This document shows positions 1 through 5,892 of a stretch of 6,829 nt of DNA, piece by piece. The stretch lies in contig CAJUKA010000175.1 in NCBI GenBank assembly GCA_910586585.1, forward strand, positions 1-6,829, read 5' to 3'. The notes below the pieces were generated by a model. The model had not been told where the DNA came from, searched no databases, and worked only from the letters and a program-made list of their open reading frames with translations. Within the stretch, counting starts at the first letter, position 1. Every line of letters begins with the position of its first letter. A program made the translations under genes and the position numbers. Origin of the DNA: an uncultured Lachnospiraceae bacterium. Its GTDB lineage: Bacteria; Bacillota; Clostridia; Lachnospirales; Lachnospiraceae.

Positions 1-167
1 CCTTGAAAATTGAATATACAATAACCTCACAGGACGTGAGAAACTGTGGAGCTACGCAGCAGATACGCTATGACTGTCTGTTCCGGTAAGGAATTGAAAG
101 TGAAGAAGCATCTGATGATGTTGAAGCAAAGGCACGAGCGAAAAAATATCAGTGTTGGAGTAGAAAA

Positions 168-183
168 CTTCCTATACAGGAAG
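168..183 (+). other. Small hairpin overlapping a candidate ribosome site
   Basis: CTTCCT (168-173) and AGGAAG (178-183) are perfect complements around the 4-base loop ATAC. The right arm is half of the purine-rich run in front of TTG 195. If that ORF is real, the hairpin would partly hide its ribosome site. If it is not, the hairpin may belong to a structured RNA. Confidence 0.35.
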
Positions 184-194
184 AGGGGATTCTA

Positions 195-380
195 TTGGCG
201 AAGAAACAGTTTCGTGATAATGATACTTCTGGCGAAAGTCAGTCACATAGAAAAGATGATGGTGCAAGTCCAATGTGGGCAGGTTTCCCGCCTGTCACCT
301 GTGAGGATATTTTTAATATGTTTATCAATGAAAGTTTATCTTACAGACGAATTTTCATTGATAAACATATCAAAAAATAA
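195..380 (+). CDS. Candidate small protein, 61 residues, TTG start, function unknown
   Basis: This frame starts at TTG 195 behind the purine run GGAAGAGGGG (179-188), with a 6-base gap, and gives 61 residues beginning MAKKQFRDND. The product is hydrophilic at its start, has a central W-A-G-F-P-P-V-T segment, and ends in a basic tail (RRIFIDKHIKK). It has no signal peptide or membrane helix. The last 20 or so codons lie inside the long inverted repeat at 316-370, so the two arms encode FINE and FIDK. That is unusual for a conserved gene and suggests the 3' end may have been donated by the repeat. Part of the ribosome site (AGGAAG, 178-183) is also paired in a small hairpin with CTTCCT at 168-173, which could mask it. 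No family is recognised, and it may simply be the tail of a longer broken frame. Confidence 0.3.
   Translation: MAKKQFRDNDTSGESQSHRKDDGASPMWAGFPPVTCEDIFNMFINESLSYRRIFIDKHIKK
316..370. repeat. 18-bp perfect inverted repeat (long hairpin)
   Basis: Positions 316-333 (ATATGTTTATCAATGAAA) and 353-370 are exact reverse complements, giving 18 uninterrupted pairs. Allowing G-U, the stem continues with 334-337 against 349-352 and leaves an 11-base loop (338-348). Outward, after one A/C mismatch at 315/371, T310-T314 pairs with A372-A376. The whole dyad therefore spans about 310-376. On either strand the base after the stem is A-rich, not T-rich, so it does not fit an intrinsic terminator. Candidate roles are a small palindromic mobile repeat, a relaxase/oriT-type or other protein-binding dyad, or an RNA element. 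Which of these is undecided. Confidence 0.85.
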
Positions 381-425
381 TGATTTGGCGTGGGACATGA
401 TACATATAGGACAAGCAGATGTCAA

Positions 426-431
426 TATAAT
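426..431 (+). promoter_or_regulatory. Possible -10 box before the DUF6870-like gene
   Basis: TATAAT at 426-431 is a perfect -10 hexamer. It would place a transcript start near 438, about 27 bases before the TTG start at 465. No convincing -35 box lies 16-18 bases upstream (the bases there are ATACATATA-like), and there is no TGn extension. In AT-rich DNA this can arise by chance. Confidence 0.22.
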
Positions 432-464
432 GGAATGTGGAAAAGTGAAAGAGGTGTATGTATA

Positions 465-716
465 TTGAGCATAGAAGAAATGAAAAATGTGGATGTAAGG
501 ACAGTAAAAAGGGAGGAACTTGCAGATATAAGAGAAGTGGAAGTAAATAAAAGGAAAAGCCGGGAAGGACAGATTAAGGACTATCTCGAACAGATTAAGA
601 ATCCTTACTGTTATAGATATGGGGAATATGTTGTTAAGATTGGCTTTGAGGATACAACAGTGACACTTACGGATCGGCTGCAGGAGCTGATATTAAAAAC
701 TGCCAGTGCAATGTGA
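465..716 (+). CDS. DUF6870-like small mobile-element protein
   Basis: An 83-residue protein, starting at TTG 465 behind GAGGTG (451-456) with an 8-base gap. The GTG at 390 in the same frame has no ribosome site and would add a tail without family resemblance. The sequence follows the pattern I recall for DUF6870 proteins of Firmicute mobile elements. It opens LSIEEMKNVDVRTV, continues with an acidic and basic middle, then shows QIKNPYCYRYGEYVVKIGF and a closing segment with T-L-T-D-R-L. The hallmarks are K-N-P-Y-C near residues 50-54 and V-V-K followed by F-x-D-T. The usual second cysteine after YCY (C-G) is replaced by Y-G here. It has no signal peptide or membrane segment. Its biochemical role is unknown; the family is usually found near relaxase, recombinase or transfer genes. 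Its stop codon sits inside the half-site cluster at 713-733, close to the recombinase promoter. Confidence 0.72.
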   Translation: MSIEEMKNVDVRTVKREELADIREVEVNKRKSREGQIKDYLEQIKNPYCYRYGEYVVKIGFEDTTVTLTDRLQELILKTASAM

Positions 717-733
717 AACTTTCACAAGTGAAA
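713..733. promoter_or_regulatory. Alternating GTGAAA/TTTCAC half-sites, candidate operator or recombinase site
   Basis: Three six-base half-sites alternate in orientation: GTGAAA (713-718), one base, TTTCAC (720-725), two bases AA, then GTGAAA (728-733). Each adjacent pair is an exact dyad. The cluster overlaps the stop codon of the upstream gene and ends 15 bases before the -35 box of the recombinase promoter. This is a sensible place for an autoregulatory operator. The TTTCAC-AA-GTGAAA form (dyad arms around two central bases) also resembles the layout, though not any known sequence, of a serine-recombinase crossover site. Loops of 1 or 2 bases make a terminator unlikely. Confidence 0.45.
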
Positions 734-748
734 TTGCGTATTTCTTCA

Positions 749-778
749 TTGGACAAAAGCGGGAATCTGTGCTAAACT
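749..778 (+). promoter_or_regulatory. Promoter of the recombinase operon, extended -10
   Basis: TTGGAC (749-754) is followed after 18 bases by TAAACT (773-778). A TG sits at 770-771, giving the TGn extension that strengthens a weak -10 box. A transcript would start near 785 and carry a leader of about 69 bases before the first recombinase ATG. No other promoter of similar quality is visible before the downstream two recombinase genes, so this one probably drives all three. Confidence 0.55.
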
Positions 779-811
779 ATATTCAGGACTAAATTCATAT
801 GTGGAACCCTG

Positions 812-839
812 ATTTTATGGTTTGTCAGCACTATAAAAT
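812..839 (+). promoter_or_regulatory. 5' UTR hairpin directly before the rec1 ribosome site
   Basis: ATTTTATGGT (812-821) pairs with ACTATAAAAT (830-839), ten pairs with one G-U, around the loop TTGTCAGC (822-829). The stem ends one base before AGGAGG (841-846). In the mRNA it could hold the ribosome site open, or be a binding site for a translational regulator. It does not cover the ribosome site itself. A shorter outer dyad, TCAGG (783-787) with CCTGA (808-812), sits just upstream and shares one base with it. Confidence 0.5.
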
Positions 840-853
840 TAGGAGGAAGCGGT

Positions 854-2548
854 ATGGGTGAATACATTTCATACATATCTTATTTGGCTGCTGTGTACCT
901 GCGTCTGTCAAAAGAAGATGAAGATTTGCGGGAGAGCAAGGACAAGAAAGAAAGCAACAGCATCGCCAATCAAAAGGCATTGATATTAAAAGCAATAGAA
1001 TCTATGCCAAATGTTACCCTTTATGACATTTATATAGATGATGGATTTACAGGACTTAATTTTGAACGTCCAAGTTTTCAGCGTATGTGCCAGGATATTT
1101 ACGATGGTAAGGTGAATATGGTCATTGTTAAGGACTTGTCAAGGTTAGGACGTGATTACATTGATTCTGGACGCTATGTGAAAAAAATTTTCCCGTCCTA
1201 TCATGTCCGGTTTGTATCTGTACTGGATCATTTTGACAGCCTGACAGCTACGCAAAGCGATGTAAATCTGCTGATTCCGGTCAAAAATTTTGTAAATGAT
1301 AATTATAGCCGGGATATATCTGGCAAAGTGAGAAGTCATCAGGAGGTTATGCGTGAAAGCGGGCTGTATATCGGCGCTCATGTTGCATACGGCTATAAAA
1401 AACTGGAAACGGACAGGAATAAAATCATACCAGATGAATATGCGGCTGATATTGTACGCAAGATTTTCGACTGGAAGTTGAAAGGTATGAGTTCGGCGGC
1501 AATCGCTGAAAAACTCAATGAACTTGGTGTAGCAGCGCCTTCCGAGTACAAAAGACAACTTGGGGGAAATTATAAATGCGGTTTTCAGAAAAATGCAAAA
1601 GCAAAATGGTCGGCGGTATCTATTAACCGCATATTAAAGAACAAGATTTATATAGGTGTGCTTGAACAGGGAAAACGTGAAAAAGTCAATTATAAGCTGA
1701 ATAAGGTTATAGAAAAGCCGGAAACAGAGTGGGCGGTAAAAGAAAATACCCATGAAGCGATTATCAGTAAGGCGGATTTTGAAAATGTGGCAAAACTCTT
1801 AAATCTTGACACCCGTAAATCTCCGGATGAAGAAACTTTGTTCATGCTGTCCGGTTTGATGTTCTGTGGGGAATGTGGCAGGAGTATGGTCAGACGTTGT
1901 AACCGTTATAAAGCGAAACAGAACATATACTATATATGTGCCACTTATAATAAAGGAAAAGGGTGCAGCCGCCACAGCATAAACCAGTCAGTGGTAGAAG
2001 ATATACTGCTGGATGCAATCAAAAGGCATATTGAACACGTTGCCAAACTGGATGAACTTTTGACTTTAATGAAAGAGAATGAAGCCTGTTATGATGATGT
2101 GGTGGCGAATGACCGGGAAATCCTTGCTAAGTATCAAGAGCTGGAACAGTGTAAGAAGGTGGAAATGGCTTTGCACAGAGATCTGGCGGCAGGGATTATT
2201 TCCATAGATGAATATGAGCAGTTTAAAGAAAATTTTGCTCGTAAGTCCGCAGAGATAGAGGAAACAATCAGAAAATTGCAGGCGGAGATAGAAACAGTTT
2301 TTAAAGAAGGACTGTTTGCGAATGAATGGATTGATACATTTACGAAAAAAGGAAATATCACATCGTTAGATAGAAGTATCGTTCTGTCATTAGTGGAGAA
2401 AATTACTGTTTATGAAGAAAACAGAATTGAGATCACCTTTAAGTATCAGGATGAATACGAAACCTTATGTAAAATTACAAGTAGTATTGCCTGCAATCCT
2501 ACTGGGCACATTCCGGCATCTATGAAGGGGGTGGGCATCAATGGCTAG
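854..2548 (+). CDS. Large serine recombinase, first of three
   Basis: A 564-residue site-specific DNA recombinase of the large serine (TnpX-like) family, expected to cut and rejoin DNA at attachment sites through a covalent phosphoserine link. The resolvase domain spans about residues 12-160. It has Y15-L-R17-L-S19, with S19 the likely nucleophile, and D-L-S-R97-L-G-R100 carrying the partner arginines. The recombinase DNA-binding domain follows at about 175-320. The zinc ribbon has C338, C341, C362 and C371. A coiled coil at about 400-485 is broken by a G-I-I-S turn near 447, and the conserved block NRIEITFKYQD lies at 523-533. A tail of about 30 residues after that block has no match in the two neighbours. 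The ATG at 854 has a perfect AGGAGG 7 bases upstream. The 3' end overlaps the next gene by 8 bases (ATGGCTAG), implying translational coupling. All key residues are intact, so it is probably active. Confidence 0.96.
   Translation: MGEYISYISYLAAVYLRLSKEDEDLRESKDKKESNSIANQKALILKAIESMPNVTLYDIYIDDGFTGLNFERPSFQRMCQDIYDGKVNMVIVKDLSRLGRDYIDSGRYVKKIFPSYHVRFVSVLDHFDSLTATQSDVNLLIPVKNFVNDNYSRDISGKVRSHQEVMRESGLYIGAHVAYGYKKLETDRNKIIPDEYAADIVRKIFDWKLKGMSSAAIAEKLNELGVAAPSEYKRQLGGNYKCGFQKNAKAKWSAVSINRILKNKIYIGVLEQGKREKVNYKLNKVIEKPETEWAVKENTHEAIISKADFENVAKLLNLDTRKSPDEETLFMLSGLMFCGECGRSMVRRCNRYKAKQNIYYICATYNKGKGCSRHSINQSVVEDILLDAIKRHIEHVAKLDELLTLMKENEACYDDVVANDREILAKYQELEQCKKVEMALHRDLAAGIISIDEYEQFKENFARKSAEIEETIRKLQAEIETVFKEGLFANEWIDTFTKKGNITSLDRSIVLSLVEKITVYEENRIEITFKYQDEYETLCKITSSIACNPTGHIPASMKGVGING
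2525..2533 (+). promoter_or_regulatory. Ribosome site of rec2 inside the end of rec1
   Basis: AAGGGGGTG differs by one base from the ideal AAGGAGGTG and ends 7 bases before ATG 2541. It lies in the last codons of the first recombinase and dictates part of its C-terminal tail (K-G-V-G). Stop and start overlap, so reinitiation by terminating ribosomes is likely. Confidence 0.7.
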
Positions 2549-4223
2549 GACAGCGGACAGGTATAGAAAGAACTATGTTAAAACAAAGAAAACTGACAAA
2601 GTATATCAGGTTGGAGATTATTTAAGGCTATCGGTGGACAGTGACTATACAGGGAGCGACTCCTTAGAAAATCAAAGAAAGCTGGCACAGGAATATATAA
2701 GTAGACGTCCTGACCTGAATATAGTAAGAGAATATGTTGATGATGGGAAAACAGGAACAGATTTTTCACGTCCGGCATTTAGCCGGATGATAGCAGATAT
2801 GAAAGCAGGAATCATTGACTGTGTGATTGTCAAGGATTTATCCCGGTTTGGAAGGGAGTACATAGAAGCCGGCAATTATATTGAGAAGGTATTTCCGTTC
2901 TTAGGTGTGCGCTTTATATCCATTGTTGACAGGTATGATAGTGCTGATGCAGATTGCAGCAGAGAACTTTTGCTTATTTCTCTTAAAAACCTTATGCATG
3001 AGATGTATGCAAGGGATATTTCCAAGAAAGTAGGAAGCACCTTTCGGACGAAACAGGAAAAAGGGATGTTCTATCGCAGTGCTACGATTCCTTATGGATA
3101 TAAGATGAATGGAAGTGGTACGAATTATATGATCTGTGAGCAGACAGCTCCGATTGTACGGGAGATATTTAAACAGTGCGGCGAGGGGATTTCTAATTAT
3201 GCAATAAGCCGATGGCTGTATGATAACCATGTTTATACACCACAGCAATATGCTTTGACAGGCAGTGTATATAGGAAGCCGGAAGAAGAGCTGAAAATAT
3301 GGCATTGTTCTACAATTAAGCGGCTTCTGGAAAACCCTGTTTATATCGGAAGGGTTATAAGACATCAATCAGAGCAGAGCTTTTTTGCGGGGAAAAAGGC
3401 AAGTCCAGTACCGGAACAGGAGCAGATTGTTATTGAGAATAACCATGAACCGATTATTGAAAAGTCGATGTTTGAGATTGTCCAGAAGATACTAAGTCAG
3501 ACAAAGGATAAAAAAACCGAATCTGCCTGTGAACGCCAAACGGTTGTATTTGAGAGAAATATATTTCAAGGGAAGCTGTTCTGCGGCTCTTGTAAGGCAA
3601 ATATGGTCAGGGTAGGCGCTTATCGCTCTGTCAATGGGGTAAAGGAGCAATACAAGATTTTTAAGTGCAGTACTCATAGAAATCACTGCGATTTATGTGA
3701 TACAAGGTGGATTGCAGAGGACTTGCTGTGTGATATTCTGTATGGCACGATACGCAGGCATTTGAGTTTGATAAAAGGGATAAAGAAAAAGATAGAAAAA
3801 GATATTCGTTATTCCTTTGAAGAAAATCTGAAACAGACAGAATGGAAAAGACAAAAGATTGTGAGTACAAAGAACCTATTGGAGCAAGAGTATATGCAGA
3901 AATATTCAGATTATGCGGAAGGAAGTATCTCACAGGCGGCATTTCTGCAATATAAAAGTACCTATCATGAGAAAATAGAACTATGCGGGAAACAGGAGAA
4001 TGTTTGTGCTAAAGAGGTAAAAGGGATAAAGAAGTGTCAGGCGGCTTTGCAAAAACTATTGTCGGACTGGCTTTGCTTTCAGAATACAAGGAAATTGACG
4101 GAAACAATGGTAGAAATCTGTGTTGACAGAATAGAGCTTTTTACTGATAACCGGGTGGAAATAAAGTTAAGGTATCAGGATTGCTTTTCGGTTCTTGATA
4201 GTTGGATGCAAAAGGAGGTGTGA
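2541..4223 (+). CDS. Large serine recombinase, second of three
   Basis: A 560-residue large serine recombinase. It opens with a basic extension of about 20 residues (MARTADRYRKNYVKTKK...) that the other two lack. The resolvase domain follows, with Y27-L-R29-L-S31 (S31 the likely nucleophile) and D-L-S-R102-F-G-R105. Next come S-L-E-N-Q near 41-45, the YARDIS motif near 156-161, and the recombinase domain at about 180-320. The zinc ribbon has C348, C351, C376 and C383, plus an additional C386 that makes a second CxxC. A coiled coil covers about 410-505 with an E-G-S-I-S turn near 460, and the NRVEIKLRYQD block is at 537-547. The start is fixed by the ribosome site at 2525-2533 and the 8-base overlap with the first gene. 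The gene ends 4 bases before the third. It is intact and probably active. The basic N-terminus could be an extra DNA or partner contact; that is inference. Confidence 0.96.
   Translation: MARTADRYRKNYVKTKKTDKVYQVGDYLRLSVDSDYTGSDSLENQRKLAQEYISRRPDLNIVREYVDDGKTGTDFSRPAFSRMIADMKAGIIDCVIVKDLSRFGREYIEAGNYIEKVFPFLGVRFISIVDRYDSADADCSRELLLISLKNLMHEMYARDISKKVGSTFRTKQEKGMFYRSATIPYGYKMNGSGTNYMICEQTAPIVREIFKQCGEGISNYAISRWLYDNHVYTPQQYALTGSVYRKPEEELKIWHCSTIKRLLENPVYIGRVIRHQSEQSFFAGKKASPVPEQEQIVIENNHEPIIEKSMFEIVQKILSQTKDKKTESACERQTVVFERNIFQGKLFCGSCKANMVRVGAYRSVNGVKEQYKIFKCSTHRNHCDLCDTRWIAEDLLCDILYGTIRRHLSLIKGIKKKIEKDIRYSFEENLKQTEWKRQKIVSTKNLLEQEYMQKYSDYAEGSISQAAFLQYKSTYHEKIELCGKQENVCAKEVKGIKKCQAALQKLLSDWLCFQNTRKLTETMVEICVDRIELFTDNRVEIKLRYQDCFSVLDSWMQKEV
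4211..4220 (+). promoter_or_regulatory. Ribosome site fixing the rec3 start
   Basis: AAAGGAGGTG is a full match to the usual anti-Shine-Dalgarno partner. It lies in the last codons of the second recombinase, 7 bases before ATG 4228. It rules against the in-frame TTG at 4195, which would lie upstream of it and has no site of its own. Confidence 0.85.
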
Positions 4224-4227
4224 TTTT

Positions 4228-5856
4228 ATGCTGTTTATGATTCTGGCACTGTATTTAAGGCTGTCAAAAGAAGATGGTGATATGGTTGATGAAAGCAATA
4301 GTATCACAAATCAAAGGCTCATTCTACGCAAGTTTGTGGAGCAAAAACCGGAATTTGCGGGTTTTGAGATAAAGGAATACATAGATGACGGATTCAGCGG
4401 TAAAAATTTTGAAAGACCGGGGGTTCAGGAACTATTGGAAGATGTAAAATCCGGTAAAGTGTCCATTATCATTGTGAAGGACTTCTCACGCTTTGGAAGA
4501 AACCATATTGAAGTCGGTAATTACATTGAAAAGATATTTCCATTATTGGATGTTCGATTTATCGCTGTCAATAACAGCTTTGACAGCAAAGACTATAAAG
4601 GAACGACACCAGATATGGATGTTGCGTTTGAGAATCTGATGTATGATTATTTTAGCGAAGAAAACTCTGTTAAAATTAAAAATGACCTGATGGGAAGGCG
4701 TAAGAGAGGAAAATACCTTGCTACATTTGCGGCGTTTGGTTATAAAAAATCGCCTACTGACCATAACCGTATAGTAATAGATGAGGAAGCGGCGGCTATT
4801 GTACGCATGATTTTTGAGAAGTATGCAGAATGTGGAATTAAGGCGGAGGTGGCGAGGTATTTAAACCAGAAAGATATTCCTACGCCACAAATCTATGCAG
4901 TGAAAAGCGGCAGCACCTACCAATGGAAATATCAGGGCGAAAAAAAGGTGTGGAATGGCTCTATCATAGGAAGAATTTTGAAAAATGAGATATATGTGGG
5001 AAATACAGTTTTTCACAAAAAGGAAACTATTGAGGTCGGTTCAAGAAGAACGAAATGCCTGTCGAAAGATGAATGGGAAGTCTGCGAAGGCACACATGAA
5101 CCAATCATATCAAAGGAATTATTTGAATATGTGAACAGCATGGATGCCCGGACAAGCAGCATAAAAAAACTGGCAGATCGAGAAAATTTAGATAAGACGG
5201 TATATTGTGAGGGAGAAAAGAGAAAAAGGGGAAGTGCGGATTCGCCTGTTAAGGGATTGGTAAAGTGCGGTGGATGCAGACACAATATGCAGCGTCGAAG
5301 CAGATTAAATGCGTCTTATTATTGCAGATATTACTATGAAACGAAGCAGGAGGGATGTTGCCCGGAGAATGTCAAGGAAACGGAACTCATAGCAGTTGTT
5401 TTGTCAGCAATCAGGAATCAGGCAATGCTGGCAGGGGAAATGGGAAGGTTACAGGATTTATATAACAATCAGTTCCAGGAGCGTGTCAAGGCGGATCAGG
5501 AGCAAAAGGAGCAGCTTCAGGAACAGATTCAAAAACTTACAGATAGCAATTTTTCACTGTATGAAAGCTATGCAAAAGGTGAGATTGATGCTGACTGTTT
5601 TTTACAGAAAAAAGAAAATAACAATAAGCAGATAGAAATATATGAAGCAGAACTTAGGGCTTGCCATTCAAAAGAAACAGCAGTACCGGATGAAAAGTCT
5701 GATTTGTTAAACTTGTTAAAAGGAAAAGAAAATCTAACAGACCTTACAAAAGAGGTTGTCAGACAGCTTGTAGATGCGGTTTATGTATATGGCGGCAACC
5801 GGGTTGAGGTTGTCTTTAAGTTTCAGGACAAAAGCGTGGAAACATTGAAAAATTAA
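4228..5856 (+). CDS. Large serine recombinase, third of three
   Basis: A 542-residue large serine recombinase, counted from ATG 4228 behind AAAGGAGGTG. The resolvase domain begins almost at once with Y9-L-R11-L-S13 (S13 the likely nucleophile). It then has S-N-S-I-T-N-Q near 23-29 and D-F-S-R88-F-G-R91. The recombinase domain is at about 168-310. The zinc ribbon has C347, C350, C366 and C377 or C378. A coiled coil covers about 400-485 with a K-G-E-I-D turn near 450, and the closing block NRVEVVFKFQD is at 524-534. It departs from its neighbours at the link into the long helix: where they have S/A-R-D-I-S it has F-S-E-E-N-S (142-147), an acidic swap next to the dimer and DNA contact region. 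Only 4 bases separate it from the second gene, so the three form one operon. The end of the gene contains the promoter for the nuclease gene. Confidence 0.95.
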   Translation: MLFMILALYLRLSKEDGDMVDESNSITNQRLILRKFVEQKPEFAGFEIKEYIDDGFSGKNFERPGVQELLEDVKSGKVSIIIVKDFSRFGRNHIEVGNYIEKIFPLLDVRFIAVNNSFDSKDYKGTTPDMDVAFENLMYDYFSEENSVKIKNDLMGRRKRGKYLATFAAFGYKKSPTDHNRIVIDEEAAAIVRMIFEKYAECGIKAEVARYLNQKDIPTPQIYAVKSGSTYQWKYQGEKKVWNGSIIGRILKNEIYVGNTVFHKKETIEVGSRRTKCLSKDEWEVCEGTHEPIISKELFEYVNSMDARTSSIKKLADRENLDKTVYCEGEKRKRGSADSPVKGLVKCGGCRHNMQRRSRLNASYYCRYYYETKQEGCCPENVKETELIAVVLSAIRNQAMLAGEMGRLQDLYNNQFQERVKADQEQKEQLQEQIQKLTDSNFSLYESYAKGEIDADCFLQKKENNNKQIEIYEAELRACHSKETAVPDEKSDLLNLLKGKENLTDLTKEVVRQLVDAVYVYGGNRVEVVFKFQDKSVETLKN

Positions 5857-5873
5857 GGTTTTTATGATATTAT
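5845..5873 (+). promoter_or_regulatory. Promoter of the nuclease gene, overlapping the end of rec3
   Basis: TTGAAA (5845-5850) and TATTAT (5868-5873) each match five of six consensus bases and are 17 bases apart. TG at 5865-5866 adds the extended -10 motif. This is the best promoter match in the window. Transcription would start near 5880, leaving a leader of only about 13 bases that begins at the ribosome site AGGAG (5880-5884). The -35 box and half the spacer lie in the last codons of the third recombinase. Confidence 0.6.
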
Positions 5874-5892
5874 AAGGACAGGAGAATAGGAT

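Larger units (their letters stand above)
3..380 (+). pseudogene. Interrupted open frame upstream of the DUF6870-like gene, unrecognised
   Basis: One frame stays open from the window edge to the stop at 378-380 except for a single TAA at 87-89. Before the stop it reads ...QQIRYDCLFR, and after it GIESEEASDD... to ...FIDKHIKK. The amino-acid mix after the stop (charged, with W, C and P spread normally) looks more protein-like than the competing frame. That makes a gene remnant broken by one nonsense change possible. I do not recognise the family and see no good ATG start. The alternative is that only the part from 195 is translated, or that the region is a structured leader RNA: there are short hairpins at 26-40 and 168-183. 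What is seen is the open frame and the stop; decay is inference. Confidence 0.22.

Noticed and set aside
390..464. Upstream GTG start for the DUF6870-like gene
   Set aside because: No ribosome site precedes GTG 390, and the added 25 residues do not fit the family. TTG 465 has GAGGTG at good spacing.
46..468. 140-codon open frame across the first 468 bases
   Set aside because: It starts at GTG without a ribosome site, and has odd composition (rich in M, R, V, K with no recognisable segment). It overlaps both the better-looking frame at 90-380 and the start of the DUF6870-like gene. Probably an accidental opening.
2901..3368. 155-codon open frame on the minus strand inside the second recombinase, and similar ones at 1145-1558, 3661-3942 and 5013-5285
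   Set aside because: They run antisense to clearly conserved coding sequence, lack ribosome sites and show no recognisable motifs.
4195..4227. TTG start for the third recombinase
   Set aside because: It lies upstream of the strong AAAGGAGGTG site and would translate that site as protein. ATG 4228 is properly placed, and the catalytic strand begins a few residues later.
5396..5635. 79-codon plus-strand frame inside the third recombinase
   Set aside because: It is rich in R, S and Q from shifted reading of the coiled-coil region, and the main frame there is clearly the real one.
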